Below, one piece after another: positions 33,826 to 43,300 of a stretch of DNA of 64,000 bases. A program made the translations under genes and the position numbers. Source of the DNA: CAYMTR01 sp964393405 (GTDB lineage Bacteria > Bacteroidota > Bacteroidia > Bacteroidales > Prolixibacteraceae); NCBI GenBank assembly GCA_964393405.1, contig CAYMTR010000011.1:1-64000 (forward strand), in the 5' to 3' direction. Position 1 is the stretch's first letter. Every line of letters begins with the position of its first letter. The notes beneath the pieces are model-generated. The model saw nothing but the letters and a program-made list of their open reading frames with translations, did not search any database and was not told where the DNA came from.

Positions 33826-35493
33826 ATGAAAAGATTTAATAAAAGAGCCATAATTATTGTATCAGCGCTTATTGTTTCGGGATTTGTTTTGATGGGACTG
33901 AGAAACGTTGACAATAAAAACTTCGAAATTGCCAAAAATCTTGATATATATTTTTCGTTATTCCGTGAATTAAACACATTCTATGTTGATGAAGTAGATC
34001 CAGGGAAACTGGTTAAGGAAAGCATTGACGAAATGCTTTCATCACTAGATCCATACACCAACTATATTCCGGAAAGTGATATTGAAGACTTCAGATTTAT
34101 GACAACCGGTGAGTATGGAGGAATAGGAGCTCTGATAAGCAAGCATGGTGATGATATTATCATTTCAGAACCATACGAAGGTTTTCCTGCATATAAATCA
34201 GGACTTATGGCAGGAGATATTATCCAAGAGGTCGCCGGTAAATCTACTACAAAAATGACTACTGAAGATGTAAGCAACTTGCTTAAAGGCTCAGCAGGTC
34301 AAATTGTTAGTTTGAAAGTTAAAAGGTATGGTCAGAAAAAACCAATAGATATAGACATTTTGAGAGAAAAGATTGTTATTGAACCAATAAGCTATTCGGG
34401 TATGCTTAATGACGAAATTGGTTATATACATCTTTCAAACTTTACAAAGGATTGTTCCGAAAAAGTCAAGAAAGCGTTACTAGACTTAAAAGAGGCCAAA
34501 GGTGCAAAGAAAATAATACTTGATTTAAGAGGGAATCCCGGAGGTTTATTGATGGAATCTGTAAACCTCTGCAACTTATTTATTGACAAGGATCTTGAAG
34601 TTGTAAGTACCAAAGGTAAAGTTTCACAGTGGGATAAGGTGTATAAGACTACCGGCAATCCTGTTGATACAGAGATTCCCTTAGTCGTACTTGTAAACAG
34701 AGGTTCAGCGTCTGCTTCTGAAATTGTATCAGGAACCATGCAGGATTTGGATAGAGCTATTGTAATTGGTACCCGAACGTTTGGTAAAGGATTGGTGCAG
34801 ACGACAAGAGACTTAAGTTATAACACTAAATTAAAAGTTACTACTGCGAAATATTACATTCCCAGTGGTCGATGCATTCAGGCTGTTGATTATTCTCACA
34901 GGAATGAAGATGGTAGCGTTGGTCATATTCCTGATTCTTTAATAAGTGAATTCTCAACAAAGAACGGAAGAAAGGTTTATGATGGAGGAGGAATTGTTCC
35001 AGACATTAAAGTTGAAGACAAAGAAATAAGTGATTTATCGTTCAGCCTTATCAGCAAATTTATGTTCTTTGATTATGCAACAAAGTTCAGGTCTGAAAAT
35101 GAAAAAATAGTAGCTGTTACTGAGTTTAATATTTCTGATCAGACATATAACGATTTCATTACTTTCGTCAAAAGCAATAATTTCTCTTATACTACAGATA
35201 CCCAGAATAAATTGGCAGAATTAAAGAAGTTGGCAGAGAAAGATAAGTATCTTGACATAGTAGAAGCTGAATTGGCCGAGCTCGAAAAGAAACTTACTCC
35301 TGACCTTGACAGGGATATGAATAAATTCAAAAATGAAATTACAGAACTTTTAAAAGGAGAAATTGTTTCTAGGTATTATTATCAGATCGGTTCAGTAATA
35401 TCTTCTATTCAGGATGATGAATGTGTTACTAAAGCAATTGGAATTTTATCTGACAGTTTAGAATATAGAAATATCCTGACCATTAAGAAATAA
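33826..35493 (+). CDS. C-terminal processing peptidase (S41)
   Basis: A 555-residue exported or membrane-anchored protease (N-terminal segment AIIIVSALIVSGFVLMGL, then periplasmic). A PDZ domain (about 85-170, GEYGGIGALISKHGDDIIIS) precedes the S41 core with SASEIVSGTMQDLDR for the catalytic Ser and FGKGLVQT with the catalytic Lys. The C-terminal 150 residues are helical (LAELKKLAEKDKYLDIVEAE). CTPs trim or degrade periplasmic proteins from the C-terminus. A -7-like box TATTTTTG lies at 33781-33788, but no good -33 box is found. Confidence 0.92.
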   Translation: MKRFNKRAIIIVSALIVSGFVLMGLRNVDNKNFEIAKNLDIYFSLFRELNTFYVDEVDPGKLVKESIDEMLSSLDPYTNYIPESDIEDFRFMTTGEYGGIGALISKHGDDIIISEPYEGFPAYKSGLMAGDIIQEVAGKSTTKMTTEDVSNLLKGSAGQIVSLKVKRYGQKKPIDIDILREKIVIEPISYSGMLNDEIGYIHLSNFTKDCSEKVKKALLDLKEAKGAKKIILDLRGNPGGLLMESVNLCNLFIDKDLEVVSTKGKVSQWDKVYKTTGNPVDTEIPLVVLVNRGSASASEIVSGTMQDLDRAIVIGTRTFGKGLVQTTRDLSYNTKLKVTTAKYYIPSGRCIQAVDYSHRNEDGSVGHIPDSLISEFSTKNGRKVYDGGGIVPDIKVEDKEISDLSFSLISKFMFFDYATKFRSENEKIVAVTEFNISDQTYNDFITFVKSNNFSYTTDTQNKLAELKKLAEKDKYLDIVEAELAELEKKLTPDLDRDMNKFKNEITELLKGEIVSRYYYQIGSVISSIQDDECVTKAIGILSDSLEYRNILTIKK

Positions 35494-35631
35494 GTCCATT
35501 AATCCTTTTCTTTTAAGTGTTTTACCGATAGAAATTTGCTGTTTGCAACTTTTGAATTCTTTGTGTAACATTTATAATATACTTTCGTCAATTGAGTAAT
35601 TCACAGACGAAAATAATTTAAATTAAATGTT

Positions 35632-36354
35632 ATGAGTAAGATAAACCTATTGTTGTTGTTTACCATCCCTTTCTTAGTTTCATGTGACATAAAGGCTGAT
35701 AACTGGATTAATTCCAGGAGAGGGAATGGTGAAGTTATTAAGGAGACCCGCAAAGTTGTCTCTTTCGATGGAATTAAAGCTAGTACCGGTATTAATGTAT
35801 ATTTGTTCCAGGGTGATGAAGAAAAGGTTGTTGTGGAAGCAGATGAAAATATAATCGAATGCATCATTACTGAAGTTAAAGGTTCAACTTTAAAATGCTA
35901 TGTAGATTGTAATATCAGAAGGGCAACTAAGATGAACGTTTATGTTAACTATAAGAGTTTGAATTCCATAAGTGCAAACTCAGGTTCTGATGTATACGGT
36001 GAAACGATGTTAAGCACAGACCAACTTAATATTAACGTTAACAGTGGGGCAGATGTAAAAGTAAAAATCGATGCCAAAGAAGTGTTCTGTGACGTTTCAA
36101 GTGGCTCAGATGCAACTATTGAAGGCACGACAGATTATTTTAAGGGTAGGGCCAGTTCAGGTGCTGATATTAAAGCATTAGGATTAAAAGCAAAAACCTG
36201 CGATCTTAATTCATCAAGTGCCGGAGATATAAGAGTTACTGTCACCGAAAAAGTAATAGCCGATGCTTCGAGTGGTGGAGATATTATTTATTCAGGAAAT
36301 CCTGAAATAGAACATATTTCATCATCGTCGGGAGGAGAAGTCAGGAATAAATAA
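35632..36354 (+). CDS. DUF2807 (GIN-like) lipoprotein
   Basis: A 240-residue lipoprotein: signal peptide with lipobox (LLLFTIPFLVSC, Cys at about residue 19), then a beta-helix-like domain of the DUF2807/'head GIN' type, visible in repeats of a short hydrophobic strand with a serine-glycine turn: SANSGSDVYG, NSGADVKVKI, SSGSDATIEG, SSGADIKALG, SSAGDIRVTV, SSGGDIIYSG, SSSGGEVRN. The start of the domain, VVSFDGIKASTGINVYLFQG, is a family hallmark. Such proteins are surface or periplasmic with unknown ligand. It lies downstream of the S41 protease on the same strand with a 138-nt gap. Confidence 0.88.
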   Translation: MSKINLLLLFTIPFLVSCDIKADNWINSRRGNGEVIKETRKVVSFDGIKASTGINVYLFQGDEEKVVVEADENIIECIITEVKGSTLKCYVDCNIRRATKMNVYVNYKSLNSISANSGSDVYGETMLSTDQLNINVNSGADVKVKIDAKEVFCDVSSGSDATIEGTTDYFKGRASSGADIKALGLKAKTCDLNSSSAGDIRVTVTEKVIADASSGGDIIYSGNPEIEHISSSSGGEVRNK

Positions 36355-36417
36355 AACATGTAAAGAACAGCTCCCTTTATCTAATTGTTAACTTGTTATA
36401 AGAATCTTTGATACTTA

Positions 36418-36447
36418 TTTTTAATGTTAAAAAAGGGTTTATTTTTG
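36418..36447 (+). promoter_or_regulatory. Promoter of mdh
   Basis: -7 box TATTTTTG (36440-36447) and TTTT at 36418-36421 as a 3-of-4 -33 match at 18 nt spacing. The start site would lie about 35-38 nt before the ATG. Confidence 0.4.
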
Positions 36448-36489
36448 TGTCCTTGAAAAATTACTAATAAGAAAAAAACAAGATTAAGT

Positions 36490-37425
36490 ATGAAAGTTAC
36501 AGTTGTTGGAGCAGGGAATGTGGGAGCAACATGCGCCCAAGTAATTGCTGAAAAGGGTATCGTTAATGAAGTTGTTTTACTTGATATCAAAGAGGGGATT
36601 GCTGAAGGTAAATCTTTGGACTTATGGCAAACTGCCCCGATTAACTACTATGATACAAGAATTACGGGTTCTACAAATGATTACGAGAAAACTGCAGGAT
36701 CAGAAGTAGTTGTTATTACCTCAGGTGTACCTCGTAAGCCCGGAATGAGCAGGGATGACTTAATTTCAATTAATGCAGGTATTGTTAAAAGTGTTACTGA
36801 AAACATTGTAAAATATTCACCGGATGCAAAAATAATCATAGTGTCAAATCCTTTAGATGTTATGACCTATGTTGCATTTTTAGCTTCTAAGAAATCAAAA
36901 AATCAAGTTTTTGGAATGGCAGGTATTCTCGATACCGCTCGTTATCGTGCATTCTTAGCTGAAGCTCTTGATGTAAATCCAAAAGATATTCAGGCGATGT
37001 TACTTGGTGGACATGGTGATACTATGGTTCCGCTACCACGCTATACAACAGTTTCAGGTATACCTGTAACAGAATTGATCGGAGAAGATAAATTGAATGC
37101 AATTATTGACAGGACAAAGAAAGGTGGAGGTGAATTGGTTAACCTGATGGGAACTTCTGCATGGTATGCTCCGGGTTCAGCAGCTGCGCAAATGGTTGAA
37201 GCAATTGTTCTGGATCAAAAAAGGATATTCCCGGTTTGCGCATTTCTTCAAGGTGAATACGGACTTAACGATATCTACGTTGGAGTACCTGTTAAGCTAG
37301 GGAAAAATGGTATTGAGCAAATTATTGAATTAAAACTCAATTCAGACGAAAAGTCATTACTTGACTCTTCTGCAGCAGCAGTTAAAGATGTTATGAATGT
37401 TTTAGATGACATGAAACTTTTTTAA
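36490..37425 (+). CDS. mdh: Malate dehydrogenase
   Basis: A 311-residue NAD-dependent LDH/MDH-type dehydrogenase, interconverting malate and oxaloacetate. Rossmann motif VVGAGNVGATCAQVIAEKG starts the protein; the substrate loop has the MDH-type Arg (GVPRKPGMSRDDLI), and the catalytic His is in LLGGHGDTMVPLPRYT. The Arg at the selectivity position (PRKPGMSR) separates it from lactate dehydrogenase. It has its own promoter and terminator. In an anaerobe it would serve the reductive branch to fumarate and succinate. Confidence 0.95.
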   Translation: MKVTVVGAGNVGATCAQVIAEKGIVNEVVLLDIKEGIAEGKSLDLWQTAPINYYDTRITGSTNDYEKTAGSEVVVITSGVPRKPGMSRDDLISINAGIVKSVTENIVKYSPDAKIIIVSNPLDVMTYVAFLASKKSKNQVFGMAGILDTARYRAFLAEALDVNPKDIQAMLLGGHGDTMVPLPRYTTVSGIPVTELIGEDKLNAIIDRTKKGGGELVNLMGTSAWYAPGSAAAQMVEAIVLDQKRIFPVCAFLQGEYGLNDIYVGVPVKLGKNGIEQIIELKLNSDEKSLLDSSAAAVKDVMNVLDDMKLF

Positions 37426-37442
37426 TGTAAAGATAAATCGAC

Positions 37443-37478
37443 AAAAAAGGCTGAATCAAATAGATTCAGCCTTTTTTT
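37443..37478. terminator. Bidirectional terminator between mdh and manC
   Basis: Stem AAAAAAGGCTGAATC and complement with flanking A- and T-runs, 18 nt after mdh and 17 nt after the convergent manC stop. Serves both. Confidence 0.85.
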
Positions 37479-37494
37479 ATGATTGAAACTCTTT

Positions 37495-38583
37495 TTAAAT
37501 ATACTGATCTCCTTTTGAAATCTTAACATCATTAACAAATTGTCTTATTTGTTGTTCATCCTCTTTTTTGCATATTAGGAGTATGTCATCAGCTTCTACA
37601 ACAATATGATCTGTAAGTCCTTGTATGACGACAAGCTTTTCGTCGCTCATATTGACTATGCAGTTTTTGGTGTCATAAAGTTTAATATTCTTTCCTTTGA
37701 TGGCGTTGCCTGCATTATCTTTCTCTGAATTGTCCCATAGGGATCCCCAAGTTCCTAAATCACTCCAACCAAAGTCAGAACACAATACATAAACGTTACT
37801 TGCCTTCTCCATAATGCCATAGTCTATCGATATGTTAGGGCATTCTGAGTATGCTTTACTAAGAAAGGCTTGTTCTTCGCGGGTGTAATAATATTTTTCT
37901 CCTTTGCTGAAAAGGTCATTAACTTCAGGAAGATATTTCTCAAAAGCAGAAATTATAGAATTCAGTGACCATAAGAAGATGCCGGAGTTCCAATAAAATT
38001 CACCACTTTCTAAAAATACCCGGGCCATTTTTAAGTCAGGCTTTTCAGTAAATGTTTTCACTTTATAAAGATTGTCTATTTCTTTATTGTTAACCGAATC
38101 GTTTACTTGAATATACCCGTAACCTGTTTCAGGTCTGTTAGGAGTGATACCGAGTGTTAATAAGGCATTTTCCCTATTGATGAATTCAAGTCCGTTTTTT
38201 AGTTGAGAAATGAATTCATCTTCTTTAGTTATAAGATGGTCAGAAGGGGCAACAATAATACTTGCCTTTTTATTTTTCTTTTTAATTTTATGACAAGCGT
38301 AAGCAATACATGGAGCAGTATTTCTCCTCATCGGTTCACTTAAAACCTGATCTTCTGTAAGGCCAGGAAGTTGTTCCAATACAAGATCCTTATAGTCGAG
38401 ATTTGTAACAACTAGAAAATTTTCGGGAGGGCATATTTTTTTTAACCTTCTGAAAGTTTGTTGTATTAAAGTTTCACCTGTTCCAAGTATATCTATAAAC
38501 TGTTTTGGTCTAGAAGATTTGCTTAATGGCCAAAAACGGCTTCCAATACCACCAGCCATAATAACACAAAAAATTTCATTCAT
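37495..38583 (-). CDS. manC: Mannose-1-phosphate guanylyltransferase
   Basis: A 362-residue NTP transferase producing GDP-mannose from mannose-1-phosphate and GTP. The signature MAGGIGSRFWPLSKSSRPKQ at the N-terminus binds the nucleotide; EKPDLKMARVFLESGEFYWN and GWSDLGTWGSLWD are typical of the GMP family. It is the short form without the C-terminal isomerase domain of ManC/AlgA, ending at about residue 360. GDP-mannose feeds glycan and capsule synthesis. It lies downstream of porX in the same orientation but has its own promoter. Confidence 0.95.
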   Translation of the reverse strand: MNEIFCVIMAGGIGSRFWPLSKSSRPKQFIDILGTGETLIQQTFRRLKKICPPENFLVVTNLDYKDLVLEQLPGLTEDQVLSEPMRRNTAPCIAYACHKIKKKNKKASIIVAPSDHLITKEDEFISQLKNGLEFINRENALLTLGITPNRPETGYGYIQVNDSVNNKEIDNLYKVKTFTEKPDLKMARVFLESGEFYWNSGIFLWSLNSIISAFEKYLPEVNDLFSKGEKYYYTREEQAFLSKAYSECPNISIDYGIMEKASNVYVLCSDFGWSDLGTWGSLWDNSEKDNAGNAIKGKNIKLYDTKNCIVNMSDEKLVVIQGLTDHIVVEADDILLICKKEDEQQIRQFVNDVKISKGDQYI

Positions 38584-38611
38584 TTCAAAGGATGTTTTGG
38601 TTAATGAACTG

Positions 38612-38642
38612 CGAATATAAAACTATTAAATATAATGGCAAA
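38612..38642 (-). promoter_or_regulatory. Promoter of manC, in the T-run of the porX terminator
   Basis: Minus-strand -33 box TTTG (38639-38642), exact 19-nt spacer, and -7 box TATATTCG (38612-38619, one mismatch). The -33 box is part of the T-run following the hairpin of the upstream porX terminator. Confidence 0.55.
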
Positions 38643-38645
38643 AAA

Positions 38646-38668
38646 AGACCGTCTAAAACAGACGGTCT
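38646..38668 (-). terminator. Terminator after porX
   Basis: Nine-bp perfect stem AGACCGTCT/AGACGGTCT with a short loop, followed on the minus strand by seven Ts. It lies 39 nt past the porX stop. Confidence 0.8.
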
Positions 38669-38706
38669 GTGGGATGATTAAGAGTCAATAAGGCATTTAA
38701 GCCTTT

Positions 38707-40269
38707 TTATTTTGGCTGCATTCTTATTATTGGAATCATCATTTCTTCCATGGATATTCCACCGTGTTGGAATGTGTTTTTATAATAATTGGCATAATGA
38801 TTAAAGTTGTTCGGATAAGCAAAAAAGTCCTGCATACCTGCAAAAATGAATGCATTTGTCACATAGGGAGATGGGAGTCTTGCATCACTTGGTTTCTTTA
38901 TTTCAAATACAGCTTTAGGGTTATAGTTAAGGTTCCGCCCAAATTTATATCTTAAATTGGTATTTGTATTTCTTTCTCCCACAACTTTTACAGGATTATT
39001 TACTTTAATAGTCCCATGATCTGTTGTCAAAATCAATTCATAGTTATTATCTCGAAGCTCCTTAAGTAAATCCGGAATCCCTGAATGTTTAAACCAGCTA
39101 AGGGTAATTGACCTATAGGCTGCTTCATCTCCTGCAAGTTCTTTTATCATTTCCATCTCTGTTCGGGCATGGGAAATCATATCAACAAAGTTTATTACCA
39201 TAACAGAAAGTTCAGAATTCAATATCATATTCAGATTATCAGTACTCTTTCTTCCTGGCTTAGCATTTGTTATTTTTTCAAAATAAAGTTTTTCCTTTCT
39301 GCCGTTTCTGATCATTTGTTTTTTAAGGAGTTCTTCCTCGTAGCTGTTTTTACCTTCTTCTTCATTGTCTTCTTCAATCCAGTATTCGGGGAATATTTTT
39401 TTTATGTCAGACGGCATTAATCCTGCAAAAATGCTGTTTCGGGCATACATAGTTGCAGTTGGTAAAATAGAAAAGTATAATTCTTCCTTGATAAATGAAA
39501 AGTACTCACTGAAAATGGGGCTTAATATTCTCCATTGGTCAAAACGGATATTATCTAATAGTAAAACGAAAACTTTTTTTCCTTCATCAAGAATTGGGAA
39601 AACCTTTTTTCTAAAAATGTCAGGTGACATTAAAGGGCGTTCGTTGTTTTCTGGATTAAGCCAATTAATGTAGTTTCTTTTGATAAACTTGAAGAATGAA
39701 AGGTTGGCTTCAGTTTTTTGCATTTGTAAAACTTCATCCATAGCTTTATCGTCTGAATTGCTTAGTTCCATTTCCCAATAAACAAGTTTCTTGTATAAGT
39801 CATTCCAATCAAGGATTGTTAAAGAATCGCTTATTTGCATTCCAAGCTTTGAAAATTGCATCTGATATGCAGAAGTCGTCTGCCTTGTTACTAATTCATT
39901 TTTATTAATGTTTTTCTTAATAGAGAGGAGTATTTGTTTTGGATTTACTGGTTTAATAAGGTAGTCTGCCATCTTGGATCCAATTGCTTCATCCATAATT
40001 GCCTCCTCTTCGCTTTTAGTAATCATTACGACAGGAACAAGGTTGTTGATTTCCTTTATTTTGCTAAGAGTTTGCAAACCACTATATCCCGGCATATTCT
40101 CATCAAGAAATATAATATCGAATTGCTGATCTTTTACCATATCGATGGCATCAGCTCCATTAGTTGAAGTATAAACTTCGTATCCTTTGTTCTCAAGAAA
40201 AATTACATGTGGTCTTAAAAGATCTATCTCATCATCTACCCAAAGAATTTTTGATTTTTTGTTTTGCAT
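38707..40269 (-). CDS. porX: PorX response regulator with PglZ/alkaline-phosphatase-like output domain
   Basis: A 520-residue protein. Residues 5-125 form a receiver domain: acidic pair D12-D13, phosphoacceptor D56 (IIFLDENMPG), and the Lys in LIKPVNP. The C-terminal two-thirds is a PglZ/alkaline-phosphatase-superfamily domain with LLLDNIRFDQWRIL, TATMYARNSIFAGLMP and TTDHGTIKV, carrying metal-site residues. This is the architecture of PorX, a phosphodiesterase-linked regulator of the T9SS partnering with the PorY kinase and SigP. No porY gene is in the window. It lies directly downstream of the porW/sprE-like gene on the same strand, a meaningful pairing. Confidence 0.93.
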   Translation of the reverse strand: MQNKKSKILWVDDEIDLLRPHVIFLENKGYEVYTSTNGADAIDMVKDQQFDIIFLDENMPGYSGLQTLSKIKEINNLVPVVMITKSEEEAIMDEAIGSKMADYLIKPVNPKQILLSIKKNINKNELVTRQTTSAYQMQFSKLGMQISDSLTILDWNDLYKKLVYWEMELSNSDDKAMDEVLQMQKTEANLSFFKFIKRNYINWLNPENNERPLMSPDIFRKKVFPILDEGKKVFVLLLDNIRFDQWRILSPIFSEYFSFIKEELYFSILPTATMYARNSIFAGLMPSDIKKIFPEYWIEEDNEEEGKNSYEEELLKKQMIRNGRKEKLYFEKITNAKPGRKSTDNLNMILNSELSVMVINFVDMISHARTEMEMIKELAGDEAAYRSITLSWFKHSGIPDLLKELRDNNYELILTTDHGTIKVNNPVKVVGERNTNTNLRYKFGRNLNYNPKAVFEIKKPSDARLPSPYVTNAFIFAGMQDFFAYPNNFNHYANYYKNTFQHGGISMEEMMIPIIRMQPK

Positions 40270-40398
40270 GGATATAATTTCTATTAAAAAAAGTAAATAC
40301 TAATGGTGTGTTGATAATATAACAATTAAGAACTTTTTTTATTGTCAATGAGCATTAAAATAGTTCCTAATGTTAAAAATTAAGTGGAAGATCAAAAT

Positions 40399-43300
40399 TT
40401 AATAGTTGGCTTCATAAAATTTCTGATATTCAGTAATGTCTTTAGACTGTTTGAATACCTGTAGATTCTCATTACTGATTACGAACCCTTTGTAATTATT
40501 ATCTTTGATTAACATCGAAACCCTTTGATCTATTTTGAGATTGTTGAAATATTCAATAGCCTTATCTTTGATGCCTAATCCCTTTGCAATAACCAATGTG
40601 TTAATATCATCAATTTTCTCAGTTGTTACTTCAATGCTGAAACTCCTGTATTTCATTGCATTGAACCTAGAGATGTAAGTTAGTAGGAGTGTTTTATGTG
40701 TGCCATCTGTTGGAACAACGAACATTATATTATGCATTGATGCACTGTTCAGTTCATATAGTTTTAAATTTAACTCTTCATCTGATTTATTAGCTGCAGG
40801 GATTTCAACATTATTTTTAACCTGCTCTGTTGGTTCATTAATGACATCGACATCTTCTTTTATAATTGCTTCATTAATGTCGTTTGTCAGAGTCTCTTTT
40901 TTGTCGTTGATTATTTCTTCAGAATTGGAAGAACTTTCTTGTTTACTTTTTTCAACGCTTGAACTTTTTCCCGAAATAGAAGGCCTTTTCTTTATGAAAT
41001 TTATGTCGTAAAACTTTTTAAACTCTTCAATGTTTTCATTTACAGTTATTTTTTTCAAATTCTCTTCGCTTATCACAAATGTTTCGAATTTATAATCTTT
41101 TATGGAAGAGAATAACTCATTTTTAGATGAAATATTTTTTTGATATTCCAATGCTTCTAGGGCATTACGGAATGTAAGGACTGATAATAATGTTACTTCC
41201 TTTAATCTGCCTGGAATGACTTTTAACCGTTTCTCTTTATTATTACTTGAGTTATATCTTACTAAATCTCGCATTAGATATCCTGTAGAGACATTTTTCT
41301 GATAAATAATCACAGAAAAGTAAAAAGGTTTGTCGTAGCCCGGATTAAATATCTGCTCTTTAATTATAGGAGGTTGATAGAGTGAATCAGCAGTTTCAAC
41401 AACAATATATTGCCCTTGTTCCTTCAATTCGTCATTTGGATCTTCTTTTATTCTGGCCATTAATTCTTCAGGTGAATCAAGATCTTTTTCAGAGAATCGT
41501 CCGGTTGTAATGCTGCTATAGTTTTTAATAAAGAATCCAAGATAATCAGCATATGATTTCTCGTTCAACATCTCACGGTAATTGCTGTTAGAGGCGACAA
41601 AGTTTAAGTATTGTTTGCCGGCTAAAGTTTTAAATACATCTTGTTTTCTTACGATTGAAAGAAAATATATCAATGCATCTTCTTTATCGTTAAAATTTCG
41701 AACAATGAGAAGTTTGGTTTCCGGATTAAGGTTTTCAGTTTCAATTTCAAAATCAAGTGAAGTGTAATTGTCAAGGTTATAATTCGCAATATCGAATTTT
41801 AACCTGTTAATATTTATTTCTTCTTCATTTGGGAAAGCGATTATAAAATAATGTAACAACTCACTGTCTTTGTTCCATTTACTTTCAATTGAATCGTTTG
41901 ATAAAATGTTTTGAGGTAGTAGCTCGTTGTTCTTAATAATATCATTCAAATAACCTGAGTTGACCAACTGTTCGTAATCTGTTAGATTATTACCTTTTAA
42001 TAGATTATAAATATTTTGGGCAAGTTCTATAGTTTCAGATTTTGGGAAGTCTTTTATAAAAGCTTTAAGTGAATCAGCAAAACGGTCATTGCCAAGTTCT
42101 CTTCCGGTAGAAATTGTGTATATAAATTTGGCTTTGGCCAAAACAGAACTGTCAGGATTCATTTCAGTAACCATGCTGCTATATTTAGCTGCAGAAGTGA
42201 AATTTCGGCTTTTATATGAATTAAAAGCCAATGTATATATTTTGTTTATGCTATCTCTTTTAGCCGCTTCTTCAACAAGAAAATTTGGATTTATGAGGTA
42301 TCGGGCGTAGTTAGAATTTGGAAATTTATCAATTATGAGGTTCTTATAATAGTTTGAGCTATCTATGTTGCCAATTGATTTGTATAGATCCCACAAATTA
42401 AAGTAACTTGGTAGTTGATAGATGTTCTCAGGGTATCTGTTATTCAGACCTTTAAAGCATCCTATTGCCAAATTATTATCGTTAAACTCTGCCTTTGAAA
42501 TATTCCCTGATGTAAATAATGCATCCCTTATCTTTAAGTGTGATTCAGCCATCATCGAATCGGTTACAGGAATATCCTGTAAATAATAATCCGGACTCAA
42601 AGGATCATCCGCACGAATTTCAGATTCTATTTCTACTTGTTCAGCTAAGTCTTCACTTACAAGTTCTCCCTCTTCGTTAATGATCATTTCTGATTTATCT
42701 TTTCTTCTCCAGTTATCTTCATTTTTCCTTTCACCCCATAAATTTGCAAATTCTTTTTTACCGTAAGAGACAGTCGAAGTATTGTAAAAATAAAAACTGG
42801 AACTAGTATTATTCAGTCTCATACGGCTTGAATTCGCCCTATAAAAATTTGAAGTTAGGTCTCCTTCTTTTTCCGAAGAAAGAAGTTCCTCCTGCCTCTT
42901 TTTTTCGTTTTCAATCCATCCGGCTATTTTTTTGTTAAGGTCTTCTTTGCTGAGTAAGGCAAGTTGTTGTAAACTATCTTGAGTTTCAACAGTGACAATG
43001 TTCTCAACTAGTTTGCTTAAACTTTTATACTTCTTGGATACTGATTCATAATTAGGATAAGTTTCATCAATAATTACCATTGCGCTGTCGTAATATTTAC
43101 CGGAGGGGACATAATTTCTTTTTTCAAAAAACACTTCAGCAAGAGTAAGGCAGCTTAATGCCCTTTGATGAACATTATCTGTTGACAAAGTGACTGATTT
43201 CTCATAAAGTTTTATTGATTCGTCAACTTTTCCTTCGTTATATGTTATGTTTCCTAATGCATAATAGATTTGGTCAAAATAAGGTTCATTCCATTTCTTT

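Noticed and set aside
39934..40167. Plus-strand frames inside porX
   Set aside because: Shadow frames opposite a well-supported gene, without any recognisable motif.
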